Shown: positions 31,078-41,641 of the stretch, piece after piece
How the letters are laid out: each line of letters begins with the position of its first letter
Position numbering within the stretch: position 1 is the first letter of the stretch
Assembly (NCBI RefSeq): GCF_910592395.1
Contig: NC_088322.1
Span: 2,976,001 to 3,040,000 of the forward strand
Origin: Lineus longissimus
Lineage: Eukaryota; Nemertea; Pilidiophora; Heteronemertea; Lineidae
Length of the DNA: 64,000 nucleotides
Reading direction: 5' to 3'
Notes under the pieces: generated by a model
The model's input: the letters and a program-made list of their open reading frames with translations, nothing else
What the model was told of the DNA's origin: nothing
The model's database searches: none
Translations under genes and position numbers: made by a program

Positions 31078-31518
31078 TCATTTCAATGATTTGATATCAG
31101 AAACTGGTAACCATTCATTGAACTTATCACTGTAACCCTTCCACTTCACTAATCCGTATTTCTTGCCTTTACTGGTCTTGTACCTTAGGATTTTCTCGAT
31201 CTTGTACTCTAGCTGGTCAGGATTAGGAACATAGCTCAATTCCTCTTCATAGAAATATCCTTGAATTTCTTCTTTGTGGTAATCCTCAAGCTTGTAGACG
31301 ATAGGGTGAGTAAAGATGATATGTTTGATTTGGAACACCTCCTCAGTGTAGTTGGGCATGTAACCTTTACCGAAAATGGACTTGTACTTTGAAATTCTTA
31401 CACTGTCACCTACTTTGTACTTTGGATCACCAAATGTCTCTTTGAGGTGAAGACCGTAAAGATTGTACCACACTGTTCCTTCGTTTTCCATCTTTCTGGC
31501 GTCTACAGGTTTCATACC
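31078..31518 (-). pseudogene. INT: Polinton integrase, C-terminal part with chromodomain (split by BEL-2)
   Basis: About 145 residues. It begins MKPVDARKMENEGTVWYNL immediately beside the left LTR of BEL-2, with the target duplication ATACC at 31514-31518 reading through the codons at the junction. The C terminus (YKIEKILRYKTSKGKKYGLV, then WKGYSDKFNEWLPV) is a chromodomain, the usual C-terminal module of Polinton integrases and probably a chromatin tether. The catalytic half lies at 38951-39666. As arranged here the two halves cannot be translated together. Confidence 0.9.
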
Positions 31519-31693
31519 TGTTCAGGAGATATTGTTGTCTTTGGCCCCGTTACGGCCCTTGTGGAATTGTTCGGAAAGTGTAGAATTAGAAACAACATCA
31601 TATTTGAAACCACGTTTTGCCTTGCCCATTTTTCCATCAAAATACCCATCTTTGACGACAACGAACCACAAATAATAGAGATCCTCAAGAACA
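31519..31693 (+). repeat. 5' LTR of BEL-2
   Basis: 175 bp, identical to 38776-38950. TG...CA termini. Confidence 0.95.
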
Positions 31694-31736
31694 TATTGGT
31701 ATACAGAGCGTAGTTAAGTAGAGTACATTTAGAAGG

Positions 31737-34700
31737 ATGGCCGAAAATAGCGTAGAAACTGTGAACAGTGTTGAAGAAACTCCCGATGAAAACCAGACCG
31801 CGATGACCCAGATAAAAAGCCCAATCGATTCGAATCTTTTTCCCCCTGCTAGTAGTAGTATGTGTGCTGGTAGTGGTACTGAGGATGATGCAGCTCGGAG
31901 CCACGCTCAGCCTGCTGAGAGCTCCCAACTGAGGTTACGTCCCTCCGGATGGTACGAAAAGAACTTGAGAAAAGAGAAGGCAGGGTTGAAGTCTGCTTTT
32001 ACCAGGGCCAGGCGGCAGTTGACAGAGTTAATTTCAGATAGTGACACATTGTTTGCAGATAGTCAGTTTATACAGGCAGCAACTAGAAAAGTTGATGAAG
32101 CACAGGAAAGAGCTATGGGCAATATGAGTTCACTGGCTGATTTGTATGCGTCTCAAAATAGATTCGAAGACTTTGATAAAGTCACAGCTGAAATGGAGAA
32201 GATAGAAGAAGAATTTGCTGATTCTCAGAATGCAGCTGAACAGTATTTCGCAGAAAGAAGAGAAAAGTCGTCAAGCAGTAGATCGACACCTAGCATAATA
32301 AGGAATTGGGATTCACTTGCGAATGTTCACCGATCCCAACAATTTGGATCGGCCATAGAAATGATAGAGGAACATGAAGAATCGAGCAGAGGCCTACCTG
32401 AACCCGAAGATAGGTCAAAAGACGTCACGACAACAGAAGCTGATCGCACACCTGACAAGCCTGATGGTCGCACACTAGATGATGTTGGGGTACAACAACC
32501 AGCAGTTGTCATAGACCATGGTGAGATAGCCATGGGTGAGATTACCATTGGTGATAAAGGCCCTGGCGAGATTGCCATGGGTGAAAACAAGCCTCGCGGC
32601 GGAAATGGTGCAGCTTCAGTTGAAGATAAAGGCCCTGGCGAGATTGCCATGGGTGAAAACAAGCCTCACGGCGGAAATGGTGCAGCTTCAGTTGAAGATA
32701 AAGGCCCTGGTGAGATTGCCATGGGTGTGCCTGCCATGGATGACAGCAAGCCTAGAGGCGGTAATGGTTCAACTTTAATTGGTGATCAAGGGAGAAGCGA
32801 TGTCGCTACTGGTACTACAGCCCCTCCACAGCAGAAGAAAGTCGGTCCAGCAGTAACAGTCGTTAAGCAGAAACAGACAACAGATGAAGAAGCAAGACAC
32901 AGAAACAGACAAGTGGAGGGTCTTAAGAAGGTCCAGTTTTATAGTCCAGCCGCGCCTATTGATAATCGTCAGGTTAAGCCTACCCGTCCACCGGAGCCAA
33001 TCCAAAATCATCCTGTTGCGCAAAATCGTTTGGTTGCGCCTACTGGAAATGCTAACGTTGAGCTTTCCCACAGCACTCAAGGTGCAGTGCCTGCAGTTAA
33101 TTGCAGTCAGCCGAGTAAGGACAAGAGCCCACTCCGATTCCAAGGAAAACAGATTGATAGCATTCCTGCATATTCGCCCAACAGTTATGGAGCAAATAGT
33201 CAGCCTACCCGTATGCCTAACACGATTAAAGCTGACTGGTCACAACCATACAACACTATACAATATTATGGCACAGGGGGCCAAGAACCAAGTAACCAGC
33301 AGTTCACACAGGACAACAACATTGGTCAGCCTTCAATGCTTGAGAAGGACATGTGGCGACAGCTGAAGAGAGTTTCCATACCGGTGTTTTCCGGAGACCT
33401 GAAGTCTTATGAAAGTTGGAAAGCAGCCTTTGTAGCATGCATCGACAAGGCACCAGCCACTGCAGAATTCAAGCTTTTGCATTTGAGGGAGCATCTGAGA
33501 GGTGAAGCGTTGAAAGTGATTGAAAATCTTGGGCATTCAGCAACAGCATATCAAGCGGCAAAGGATAGATTGGATCGGAAATATGGTGGATATAGGAGAC
33601 AGGTGGCGCTTCACTTCGAGGAAATCCACAACTTTCGTCCAATACGACCTGGAAAGCTGAAAGAAGATGTAGAAAAGTTCGCTGATTTGTTGGACCTTAC
33701 AGTCATAAACCTAAAAGAGTCCGGCCTTTACAGTGACCTCGACAGTCGTCTGTTGTACTCTGTTCTGATGAAGAAAATGACTGAAAAGATGGTTGCCGAG
33801 TATCATCGTTGGCTAGATGACTACCAGTATAAGGAATCGATTGAAGTTCTTCATGCCTGGATCATAAAGGAAGCACAAGTCCGAATCGTAGCTCATGAAG
33901 CTGTTCGTGGGTTTGCCGATGGTACAGGAGATGATAGAAAGAATGGACAAAGCACAGATGACGACAGGAGGCACCGATCAGATGATAACTACAAGAAGAA
34001 AAAGAGCTTTTTCACATCCGGGTCAGCAGGAGCAGCAAAACCAGAATTTAAAAGGGACTGTCCTCTTTCATCATGCCAAGAGCAACATGGCATATGGAGT
34101 TGCGACAAGTTTAAAGGACTTGAGATTGACAAGAGATGGGATATGGCGAAGGAGCTAAAACTTTGCTATAGATGTCTGGCTAACAGTAATCACCGTGGTG
34201 TTGACTGCAAACGTAGTCGTGTGTGCGGAATCGAAGGATGTAAAGAAACACACAATCGCTTACTGCATCGATCCCCATTGCCAAAAGAAAGTCTTTCAGC
34301 CACGAAAGGGGAGAATAAGAAAGAGAAAGGGCCTGCAGCAAGTGGTGAGAAACCTAGAAGCCAAAACTATGGAAGTCTTACAACCACATCTGATGACAAA
34401 GAAGAGTCTGAATACATCGCTCTCCGCACTGTTCCAGTAATTGTGAAGAACGGGAGGAAACGTTTGAAAATCAACGTACTGTTAGATGATGGAAGTACGA
34501 CAACCTATATCAACACAGAAATGGCTGAAGAGTTGGGACTTAAAGGAGAAGTAATGAAGACCACAGTCAGCGTGCTCAATGGAATGGTAGAATCTTTCGA
34601 GACCACACCTGTTGAGGTTGGATTAGAGAGTTTGGACAAGCGAATCGATATGATGATCACTGCAAGAACTACCGATAATGTCACCGGAGATATGAAAGCC

Positions 34701-37700
34701 ATCGACTGGAGAGATTATGCGGATAAGTTTGAACATCTGAAAGACATTGCATTCCCGAAACACGGAAAGAGAGAAACCATAGATATGTTGATCGGCGTTG
34801 ACTACCCGGAGTTACACTTCTCACTAAAAGAGGTTGCAGGAAAGGATGGCAGGCCAATTGCCAGAAAGACTAGACTTGGATGGACATGTGTAGGGTGTCC
34901 ACAAAAAGAGATGAAGAAAGAGAGGAATTTCTTTGTTAATCGGAAGAATACTGTCTTAGAGGAGATTAATGCTACCATGAAGCAGTTTTGGGAGATAGAC
35001 AGCTCAGGAGCCAAAACCGAGAACCATGGAAGTAGTCACATGTCACTGGAGGACAAAGCAGTTTGCACAGTGATACAGAAGGAGATGGTGTATAAGGACA
35101 ACCGTTATGAAGTTCCATTGCCATGGAGAGAAGGCAGACCTGAACTGCCCGATAATAGTCAGATGGCGGTGCAGAGACTTGCAAGCACGGAACGAAGATT
35201 GCTACGTGAGCCAGAAGTTGCGAAGGCTTACACCGCTACCATCAAGCAGTATCTTGAGAAGAACTACGTACGCAAGGTTCCACCAGCTGAAGAGCAGCCA
35301 CCGTCAAAGTGGTACTTACCGCATTTCCCAGTTGTCAGGCCTGACAAGTCTACAACGAAAACCCGCATCGTATTTGACGCTTCTGCCAAGTTTGAAGGAG
35401 TATCCTTAAATGACACACTTCATCAGGGTCCTAAGTTGCAGAAAGACCTAGTCGATGTCTTACTACGATTTAGAAAAGAGCCAGTTGCTCTCGTCGGAGA
35501 TATTCAACAGATGTACTTGCAACTAGAAGTTGAAGCCAAGGATAGACCTTTCCAGCGGTTCCTATGGAGAGATCTAGACACAACCAGAGCCCCAGAAGAA
35601 TATGAGTTCAACAGAGTGGTGTTTGGAATCAATTCGTTGCCGTTCCTCGCACAGTTTGTCGCCCAAGAGGATGCCAAACGCCATAGATCAATCTTCCCTT
35701 TAGCCTCGGACACCATACTCAAGTCGACTTTCATGGATGACTCGATGGATTCTGTACTGAACGATACAGAGGGTGTGAAGCTGTATCATGAGTTGGATGA
35801 ACTCTGGCACAAGGCTGGGATGTACTGCAGAAAATGGCTGTCGAACTCCTTAACCGTGTTAGCTGAGATTCCAGAAGAAGACAGGGCAGCTGAAATAAGT
35901 TTAGACGAAGGGGAGCTTCCTTCCACGAAGACTCTTGGTGTTCTCTGGCAGGCGAAAGAAGATCAGTTCAGCTTCACTGCCACACCAGTCGAAGACAACT
36001 TCACCTTAACTAAGAGGACATTCCTGCAAAAGTTGGCCAAAGTCTTTGACCCAATGGGTTTCATATCGCCCTACATCATACGCGGAAAGATACTTATGCA
36101 AGAGATTTGGACGACTGGAGTTGGATGGGACGATAGGAATCTTGAATGCCTTGAGCAGAAGGCACAGTGCTGGTTTGATGATCTTCGAGATTTAGGACTC
36201 ATAAAGATCCCGAGATGCCTCAGACTGGATTCAACTGAGAAGCTGTTGAGCATCGAAGTCCATGCATTCTCTGATGCGTCGCAGGATGCTTATGGTGCTG
36301 TACTTTATGAGAGAACAACCTACGAGGGAGGACTAATCATATCACATTTTATAGTTTCGAAGACTAGAGTTGCCCCATTGGCTGCAACCAGCATTCCGAG
36401 ACTTGAGCTGATGGGAGCGACACTCGCCTTGCATTTGACTATGTCCGTAATCGCAGCCTTGCAGCTACCAATGCAGGACGTAACCTTTTGGAGCGATAGT
36501 GCTAATGTTCTGTGGTGGATTAGGGGTAGGAGCAGACAGTTTAAACCGTTTGTCGCACACCGTATCGGAGAGATACAGACTCAGACCTGCCCAGATCAGT
36601 GGAAGCACGTGCCAACAAAGATGAATCCTGCTGACATCTTAACAAGAGGAGCAAAAGTCAAGGAGTTATCAGACAATACTCTTTGGTGGAACGGGCCGGA
36701 ATTCCTGCTGAAAGATCATTCTAAATGGCCAGAACAGAACTTCGGAGAAGACAAGTCGCCATCAAGTGAGCGGAAGAAAAGCTCAAATGGAGTTTTTGTT
36801 ACATTGCAGAAGGAACCACAACCGCAAGATAAGGAGAAAGACAAGCAAGATGTTGATGAAGGAGTTGCTCAAGACTGGCGTTTAAACCCAGAGCGCTTCT
36901 CTAGCTGGGTCAGATTAACCAGAGTTTCTGCTTGGGTCCACCGTTTTGTAGAAAACTGCCAGCAGCCAGTAGGGCAAAGGAGACATGGCGAACTCGATGC
37001 AGAGGAGATCCACGACGCCGAACATCAGTTCATAAGACAAGCCCAGCTGGAGACCTTTCCGGCCGAGTACAAGGCCCTACAGAAGAATAAAGCTTTACCA
37101 GTTGCCAGTAGGATTCAGGGACTACGGCCGATGATCGATCAAGATGGTATCCTCAGGAGCAACGGCAGACTTGAGAAGGCTGAATTCCTTGCCTATGATG
37201 TGCGTTACCCTGTGATACTGCCACGAAAGAGTTGGGTGACAACGCTGATCATAAGGTTTCATCATGAACAAGCTAACCATGCAGCCGGAGTCAATCACAT
37301 CTTAGCGTCATTGTCTGCAAAGTATTGGATACCAGCAGGAAGAGAAGCTATCCGAGAGTTCGAGAAGTCATGCTACGAATGCAGAAGAAGAAAAGCTAAA
37401 GCAGCAACACAACTGATGGCGCCACTCCCAAGAGTTAGACTAAGGCTACCACTCCGAGCCTTTGCTCGAACATCCGTGGATTTCGGTGGCCCTTACTTGA
37501 CGAAGCAGGGCCGTGGCAGGATCCGAACCAAGCGCTACTTATGCTTGTTTACTTGCTTGCTGTCCAGAGCCGTACACCTCGAAATGGCGTTTAGCCTTGA
37601 CACGGACTCGTTCCTGCATTGTTTCAACCGGATGATGAACCGAAGAGGAGTGCCGTTGGAGATGTACTCGGATAATGGTACAAATTTCGTCAGTGGAGAA

Positions 37701-38387
37701 AGGGAGCTGCGGGAATTGGTCGAGCAGTTTGACGAAGACATGATTGAGAGACACGGAGCAGTCAGAGGGATCAAGTGGACGTTCAACCCTCCCCTCGGGC
37801 CACATTTTGGAGGAGTCCACGAGATCATGATTAAAGCCGCTAAGAAAGCCACTGCAGCAATCCTGGGGAACGCCGACATAAACGATGAAGAGTTGATGAC
37901 TGCCTTTAGTGGTGCAGAAGCCCTCTTAAACTCCAGGCCCCTAACTTACCAGTCCGCAGACGTTAATGACGACACACCATTAACCCCGAACCACCTGTTA
38001 CATGGTCAAATTGGTGGTGAGTTCGCACCTGCAGCTGCTGATAACGTCGCCTACAACCCAAGGAAGAGATGGCGACATGTTCAACGATTGCTGAAGCACT
38101 TTTGGGGGCGCTGGATGAAAGAGTGGCTTCCAATGCTACATCCAAGAAGCAAATGGGCCCAGGAGCGAAAGGACATTGAAGTTGGCGATACGGGTTCTTG
38201 TCGTCAATCCAGATACGAACAGAGGAAAGTGGCCGCTTGGACGTGTGGTCGAAGTATGTCTTGGCGGAGATGGCCATGTCAGGGTGGCCAAGGTGCAGAT
38301 CGGGAAACACGTGATGACACGTCCTATCACCAGACTCTGTCCGCTAGAATGTGCATAAACGAGTCTCGTCGATGTTCAAGTCTCTAA
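31737..38387 (+). CDS. gag-pol: BEL-2 gag-pol polyprotein
   Basis: 2216-residue frame from ATG 31737. The gag part has a helical N terminus, a Gly-rich 24-residue tandem repeat (~residues 272-335), a DUF1759-type domain with [15 protein letters not shown] (~545) and zinc knuckles [15 protein letters not shown] (~810). Then come an aspartic protease with [11 protein letters not shown] (~914), reverse transcriptase with STFMDDSMD (~1332; FMDD in place of YVDD), RNase H with [11 protein letters not shown] (~1512), an integrase zinc site CYECRRRK (~1880) and an integrase core with VDFGGP, SDNGTNF (~1978) and a downstream Glu. The last ~70 residues leave the family pattern near 38185: the expected C-terminal DUF5641 sequence continues in another frame (38176-38358). 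One small indel therefore damages the extreme C terminus; everything else looks intact. Confidence 0.95.
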   Translation: MAENSVETVNSVEETPDENQTAMTQIKSPIDSNLFPPASSSMCAGSGTEDDAARSHAQPAESSQLRLRPSGWYEKNLRKEKAGLKSAFTRARRQLTELISDSDTLFADSQFIQAATRKVDEAQERAMGNMSSLADLYASQNRFEDFDKVTAEMEKIEEEFADSQNAAEQYFAERREKSSSSRSTPSIIRNWDSLANVHRSQQFGSAIEMIEEHEESSRGLPEPEDRSKDVTTTEADRTPDKPDGRTLDDVGVQQPAVVIDHGEIAMGEITIGDKGPGEIAMGENKPRGGNGAASVEDKGPGEIAMGENKPHGGNGAASVEDKGPGEIAMGVPAMDDSKPRGGNGSTLIGDQGRSDVATGTTAPPQQKKVGPAVTVVKQKQTTDEEARHRNRQVEGLKKVQFYSPAAPIDNRQVKPTRPPEPIQNHPVAQNRLVAPTGNANVELSHSTQGAVPAVNCSQPSKDKSPLRFQGKQIDSIPAYSPNSYGANSQPTRMPNTIKADWSQPYNTIQYYGTGGQEPSNQQFTQDNNIGQPSMLEKDMWRQLKRVSIPVFSGDLKSYESWKAAFVACIDKAPATAEFKLLHLREHLRGEALKVIENLGHSATAYQAAKDRLDRKYGGYRRQVALHFEEIHNFRPIRPGKLKEDVEKFADLLDLTVINLKESGLYSDLDSRLLYSVLMKKMTEKMVAEYHRWLDDYQYKESIEVLHAWIIKEAQVRIVAHEAVRGFADGTGDDRKNGQSTDDDRRHRSDDNYKKKKSFFTSGSAGAAKPEFKRDCPLSSCQEQHGIWSCDKFKGLEIDKRWDMAKELKLCYRCLANSNHRGVDCKRSRVCGIEGCKETHNRLLHRSPLPKESLSATKGENKKEKGPAASGEKPRSQNYGSLTTTSDDKEESEYIALRTVPVIVKNGRKRLKINVLLDDGSTTTYINTEMAEELGLKGEVMKTTVSVLNGMVESFETTPVEVGLESLDKRIDMMITARTTDNVTGDMKAIDWRDYADKFEHLKDIAFPKHGKRETIDMLIGVDYPELHFSLKEVAGKDGRPIARKTRLGWTCVGCPQKEMKKERNFFVNRKNTVLEEINATMKQFWEIDSSGAKTENHGSSHMSLEDKAVCTVIQKEMVYKDNRYEVPLPWREGRPELPDNSQMAVQRLASTERRLLREPEVAKAYTATIKQYLEKNYVRKVPPAEEQPPSKWYLPHFPVVRPDKSTTKTRIVFDASAKFEGVSLNDTLHQGPKLQKDLVDVLLRFRKEPVALVGDIQQMYLQLEVEAKDRPFQRFLWRDLDTTRAPEEYEFNRVVFGINSLPFLAQFVAQEDAKRHRSIFPLASDTILKSTFMDDSMDSVLNDTEGVKLYHELDELWHKAGMYCRKWLSNSLTVLAEIPEEDRAAEISLDEGELPSTKTLGVLWQAKEDQFSFTATPVEDNFTLTKRTFLQKLAKVFDPMGFISPYIIRGKILMQEIWTTGVGWDDRNLECLEQKAQCWFDDLRDLGLIKIPRCLRLDSTEKLLSIEVHAFSDASQDAYGAVLYERTTYEGGLIISHFIVSKTRVAPLAATSIPRLELMGATLALHLTMSVIAALQLPMQDVTFWSDSANVLWWIRGRSRQFKPFVAHRIGEIQTQTCPDQWKHVPTKMNPADILTRGAKVKELSDNTLWWNGPEFLLKDHSKWPEQNFGEDKSPSSERKKSSNGVFVTLQKEPQPQDKEKDKQDVDEGVAQDWRLNPERFSSWVRLTRVSAWVHRFVENCQQPVGQRRHGELDAEEIHDAEHQFIRQAQLETFPAEYKALQKNKALPVASRIQGLRPMIDQDGILRSNGRLEKAEFLAYDVRYPVILPRKSWVTTLIIRFHHEQANHAAGVNHILASLSAKYWIPAGREAIREFEKSCYECRRRKAKAATQLMAPLPRVRLRLPLRAFARTSVDFGGPYLTKQGRGRIRTKRYLCLFTCLLSRAVHLEMAFSLDTDSFLHCFNRMMNRRGVPLEMYSDNGTNFVSGERELRELVEQFDEDMIERHGAVRGIKWTFNPPLGPHFGGVHEIMIKAAKKATAAILGNADINDEELMTAFSGAEALLNSRPLTYQSADVNDDTPLTPNHLLHGQIGGEFAPAAADNVAYNPRKRWRHVQRLLKHFWGRWMKEWLPMLHPRSKWAQERKDIEVGDTGSCRQSRYEQRKVAAWTCGRSMSWRRWPCQGGQGADRETRDDTSYHQTLSARMCINESRRCSSL
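32551..32740 (+). repeat. 72-bp coding tandem repeat in BEL-2 gag
   Basis: About 2.5 near-identical units of 72 bp encoding a 24-residue Gly/Glu/Ala-rich repeat with [13 protein letters not shown]. In-frame periodicity means the copy number can vary without frame loss. Confidence 0.85.
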
Positions 38388-38775
38388 GGATACGATACGA
38401 ATCGTTACGTGTATGTGTAATATGGACTATATTAGCTATTAGTATTAGCTAATTGCGCGAAATATATGGACATTCTTAGCTATTAGTATTAGCTAATTGC
38501 GTGAAATATATGGACATTCTTAGCTATTAACATTAGCTAATCATGTGGAGTTTATGGACAATTTCGTTATGAAGCGCGTTGACTTTGGACAGTTTTATTA
38601 AAAGTTAAAATCGTTTTAGATAGTTCTGGATAATATTAGTGTTGCGAATCGCGCATTAGGACAATTACAGGATAAGCTTTAAATCGCGTTAAGTGCAGTC
38701 TTGTGAAAAGTTGGACAATCGTAAATTTGTGTTTTGGACTGTCGATATGACGTTGCACATCGAGAAAGGGGAGGA
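38388..38775 (+). other. BEL-2 3' untranslated region with 44-bp tandem repeat
   Basis: Non-coding. At 38423, 38467 and 38511 a 44-bp unit beginning TGGAC repeats three times. Each unit contains TTAGCTA and TAGCTAA separated by 7 bases, so each can form a small hairpin; the third unit is diverged. A purine tract then leads into the right LTR. Confidence 0.8.
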
Positions 38776-38950
38776 TGTTCAGGAGATATTGTTGTCTTTG
38801 GCCCCGTTACGGCCCTTGTGGAATTGTTCGGAAAGTGTAGAATTAGAAACAACATCATATTTGAAACCACGTTTTGCCTTGCCCATTTTTCCATCAAAAT
38901 ACCCATCTTTGACGACAACGAACCACAAATAATAGAGATCCTCAAGAACA
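38776..38950 (+). repeat. 3' LTR of BEL-2
   Basis: 175 bp, identical to 31519-31693, followed by target duplication ATACC. Confidence 0.95.
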
Positions 38951-39666
38951 ATACCTATTGATGAGTGAAATGTGTTATTGTAGCCGCTGACCAGGTCATC
39001 CAGAACGTCAATCCACTTGTCAGTCTCCTTAGCGGTGAAATAACGCCACATTTTTTCTTTAAGGGTTCTATTGAATCTCTCTACTACTGCTGCCTTCTTA
39101 TCAGATTTTGTGGAGAACCATTCTATGTCATTTTCTGTTAAGAGTTCCTTGAAGTGTTTGTTGTAAAATTCTTTACCGTCATCAAACTGGATTTTCGTTG
39201 GTTTTGCTTCCTCAAATATCACTTTAAATGCATCTCTGATTTCTTCTCCCCTCTTACTCTTAACTGCTAGAGCCCAAGAAAAACGACTAAATAGATCTAT
39301 GACTGTTAAAATGAATCTGAAACCCTTATTCTTACTCTCGAATTTCTGCATGTCAACCAGATCAGCTTGCCACTGTTGATCGATGTACGATACCATTGTC
39401 TTCCTGAAGGTGAATTTCTTAATGGCCGGTTTGTGTAGTTGGTGAGTTGGTAGTGTTTCTAGAAATTCTTTCACTTCTTTTTTTTTAATAAGTTTTCCTG
39501 AGCGGGACTTTGTCCCTAACAACGAAGTTGTGCTCTGCTCTCGTGACGAAGTCATATCTTCCTTGACCTGTTTCCAGATTTTACTCAAAGAACTGTAAGC
39601 CACGGGACTCTCAGGGTTGTAGTACAAATCCCTTAGATACTGCTGTGTGTCATCCTTTACATTCAT
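38951..39666 (-). pseudogene. INT: Polinton integrase, catalytic part (split by BEL-2)
   Basis: About 239 native residues from the ATG at 39666; the open frame continues into the LTR of BEL-2 and those residues are not native. The retroviral-type rve core shows WQADLVD (first Asp ~101), IQFDDGKEF (second Asp ~161) and VVERFNRTLK (Glu ~197), so the D-D-E triad is complete. The native part ends at FHSSIG, where BEL-2 entered. The chromodomain half is at 31078-31518. A double-hairpin pair (39504-39554) sits in the N-terminal third. The start codon is 4 bp from that of the divergent ATPase. Confidence 0.93.
39504..39554. repeat. Double-hairpin pair with compensated stems in the integrase gene
   Basis: GGGACTTTGTCCC, TA, ACAACGAAGTTGT, then a decayed TGCTCTGCTC and TGACGAAGTCA. 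Stems GGGAC/GTCCC, ACAAC/GTTGT and TGAC/GTCA are all fully paired. Confidence 0.8.
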
Positions 39667-39673
39667 TTAAATG
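39664..39673. promoter_or_regulatory. Palindromic divergent start site CATTTAAATG
   Basis: The perfect 10-bp palindrome CATTTAAATG contains the start codon of the integrase (minus, 39666) and of the ATPase (plus, 39671), only 4 bases apart. The same TTAAATG context precedes most other genes of the element. There is no room for a separate 5' UTR promoter for either gene, so the motif or the coding sequence itself must carry the initiation signal. Confidence 0.7.
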
Positions 39674-40291
39674 AGTGAAGTATTTATTTACGAGCCACAC
39701 AATATGTTAATTTCTGGTGTTACCAATTGTGGTAAGACATATTTTGCCCTTGACCTCTTAGAAAAGGAGTATCGGCACAAGTTCCAGAACATAGTCATTT
39801 TCTGTCCAACATATTTCAACAATAAGACATATGAAAGGAAATGGATTTACCAAGACAAGAACGTCTACATAGTTAATCCCGAAGCTGTGGCCAGTAATTT
39901 GGACCTTGTGCTTCAGTTTGCTACTCTGACCTTTGCTGGTTCTAACACATTATTCCTCATTGATGACTGTGCTAATTTGAGAGACACAAAAAAGAAGGTG
40001 TCCGAGTTATGTAATCTTGCCTTTTCCGGCAGGCACTACAATCTCACTGTTTGGTTACTAGTTCAGAAGTACAATTCAGTTGTCAAGGACTACAGAGAGA
40101 ACATAAGAATTTTAGTATTATTTCTTAATAAGGATGAATCAGCCATGAAAGATGCCTTAGAAGAAAACAGTGTTATTCCTAAGGAGAAAAGACAGTACTA
40201 CATAGAAGAACTTAAGATGAAAAAAGGATCAAAACTGATCATTAGACTACAACATCCATTTGGATTTACTCTTTCACATCAAAAATCTTAG
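39671..40291 (+). CDS. ATP: Packaging ATPase (Polinton ATP, A32/FtsK-like)
   Basis: 206 residues. Walker A is GVTNCGKT (residues 16-23), Walker B is LFLIDDCA (~94-101), followed by FSGRHYNLTVWLLVQ with a sensor-like Gln. The size and motif spacing match the A32-like genome-packaging ATPases shared by Polintons, virophages and large DNA viruses. It would pump the replicated element into the capsid. The frame is uninterrupted. It is the only plus-strand gene in the right half; its 3' end converges with the 152-residue gene across hairpins at 40306-40351. Confidence 0.93.
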   Translation: MSEVFIYEPHNMLISGVTNCGKTYFALDLLEKEYRHKFQNIVIFCPTYFNNKTYERKWIYQDKNVYIVNPEAVASNLDLVLQFATLTFAGSNTLFLIDDCANLRDTKKKVSELCNLAFSGRHYNLTVWLLVQKYNSVVKDYRENIRILVLFLNKDESAMKDALEENSVIPKEKRQYYIEELKMKKGSKLIIRLQHPFGFTLSHQKS

Positions 40292-40305
40292 TCCCGCTTC
40301 TCATC

Positions 40306-40351
40306 GAGCGATGCTCTCAGGACTGTGTCCGATCATCAGGACTGTGTCCGA
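40306..40351 (-). repeat. Double-hairpin element plus extra half between ATPase and the 152-residue gene
   Basis: GAGCGATGCTC, TCA, GGACTGTGTCC, GA, then a second GGACTGTGTCC at 40339. It lies between two convergent stop codons. Confidence 0.88.
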
Positions 40352-40794
40352 TCAGTTGTCTTAGTCTTTCTAACCCTAGTAAAATAATAAATTATTAACC
40401 CTAAACCACTAAGTCCTAGGATAATCCATAGGTACTCGTATTTCTTCATTTCATCACTAGGTTGGTAGTAATCACTTAATTGTGGTCGCTGAGGTAGTAC
40501 AATAGTTCTTTCTGGATGTAAATGATTGTAAACAGTAAGTGCTGAATCAGTATTGTTAAAATCAATAGAAGCGTCTCTTTCTCTCTTTAATTCAAGATTA
40601 ACAAAGTCAATGGTACTTTTCCTATGCTCCTCCCATTCGGTTGAAGCGTTTTGTAATTGCTCCTGAGCCAAATCATGTCTTTTCACTTCAGTCTCATAGC
40701 CATTCTTGTCTAGTTTTTTAAAAAGGTAACCGGATCCAGTGAATGCTAATCCATTGATTATTGCAGATCCAAATAACATGCCAATGCCAGCCAT
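40336..40794 (-). CDS. Polinton small two-membrane-segment protein
   Basis: 152 residues, ATG in TTAAATG. There is a Gly-rich hydrophobic N terminus (GMLFGSAIINGLAFTGSGY, ~5-24), a charged helical middle and a C-terminal transmembrane helix (LWIILGLSGLGLIIYYF, ~122-138) with a basic tail. The gene lies between the ATPase and capsid genes, so a virion membrane or minor structural role is plausible. The last few codons overlap a hairpin (GGACTGTGTCC). Confidence 0.68.
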   Translation of the reverse strand: MAGIGMLFGSAIINGLAFTGSGYLFKKLDKNGYETEVKRHDLAQEQLQNASTEWEEHRKSTIDFVNLELKRERDASIDFNNTDSALTVYNHLHPERTIVLPQRPQLSDYYQPSDEMKKYEYLWIILGLSGLGLIIYYFTRVRKTKTTDRTQS

Positions 40795-40816
40795 TTAATT
40801 CCAATGAATTTTAATT

Positions 40817-41539
40817 TCAATGATGTGTCCCTGAGAGCATAGCTCGAGTTAATACCAATTGGTACTGTACATTATGACCATTAAGATCGATGATTTCACC
40901 TTTTTCATCAGTTAAGCGAATATTCAGCTTATTGAATCTTGGTTTACAGGGAATTGCTATTGGTTTCTCAAATGTGTATGCTATTAAATCCCCAAAATTA
41001 GCTTCCTTTATTGGTCTTGTGGTTAGCACATCAGATGCTTCACCATTACTTAATACACTATTAGATTCGATTATGTCACAGTGAAAAACAAAATGGTTAA
41101 TTGGTCTAAAATTGATGGGTTTCTCGCTTACAACATCATCCTTACTTTTATTGTCTAAAGGGTAAGGCCATTCTGATTTCATGCCAAATAATTCATTACT
41201 TTTACCAATAAAATAGATCTGATAATGCGCCTCATTTTTTCTCTTTAGGAAGTGTAAGATGGCCTTACCTGTTGGTTCTTCAAGGTCAAATCTGACAGCA
41301 CCTCTACTCATACTATTTTCTTTCAACTTATCCGCAAATACTTTTGAAAAGCTCTGTAGGTCATAGAGACCATCTGGTAGCGTAATCTCTGCCACATCAA
41401 AACCCTTAACTTTGATTCGGTTATTCTCCCTGGCTGCACTTATGTTGTAGAATGTACAAGGTATTACTGCAAAAGTTAAAGTGATGCTACATGCATCTTG
41501 AATTTCAGTCTTGAGATTGACTGTTAAATCACTTGAACT
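40817..41539 (-). CDS. Polinton penton-like minor capsid protein (copy 2), start unclear
   Basis: The recognised open stretch runs from 41539, just after an in-frame TAG, to 40817, about 240 residues. No ATG was found in the first 50 codons, although that part (SSSDLTVNLKTEI, then PCTFYNISAARENN) looks like the conserved N terminus of the family; the first GTG is at 41395. The start may therefore be lost, frameshifted or supplied by a short upstream exon; an ATG-led frame of 21 codons lies just upstream. Other family features are ITLPDGLYDLQSF, FVFHCDIIESN, a VLTTRPIKEANFGDL stretch and a C-terminal LTDEKGEIIDLNG, the same signature as in the 326-residue protein at 23769. The last residues come from a partial double-hairpin element. 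Confidence 0.68.
   Translation of the reverse strand, partial: SSSDLTVNLKTEIQDACSITLTFAVIPCTFYNISAARENNRIKVKGFDVAEITLPDGLYDLQSFSKVFADKLKENSMSRGAVRFDLEEPTGKAILHFLKRKNEAHYQIYFIGKSNELFGMKSEWPYPLDNKSKDDVVSEKPINFRPINHFVFHCDIIESNSVLSNGEASDVLTTRPIKEANFGDLIAYTFEKPIAIPCKPRFNKLNIRLTDEKGEIIDLNGHNVQYQLVLTRAMLSGTHH
40827..40847 (+). repeat. Partial double-hairpin element at the penton-like 3' end
   Basis: GTCC, then hairpin GAGCATAGCTC and GA; the left hairpin is truncated. It supplies the last residues of the minus-strand penton-like protein. Confidence 0.75.
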
Positions 41540-41641
41540 CTACTTATTTGATAAAAGGTAAATTTGAAAACGAAAATTTGCTTAAGTAAATGATTACTGT
41601 AATGAACATAGATTCAAGTGACTATCCAGATCAAATTATTC

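Larger units (their letters stand above)
31519..38950 (+). mobile_element. BEL/Pao LTR retrotransposon (BEL-2) inserted in the Polinton integrase
   Basis: 7.4 kb. LTRs of 175 bp (31519-31693 and 38776-38950) start TGTTCAGG and end AAGAACA; I see no difference between them. Target duplication ATACC at 31514-31518 and 38951-38955. A purine-rich stretch GAGAAAGGGGAGGA precedes the right LTR. Inside is one long gag-pol frame. Identical LTRs indicate a very recent insertion, later than the Polinton. No double-hairpin element occurs inside it. Confidence 0.96.
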
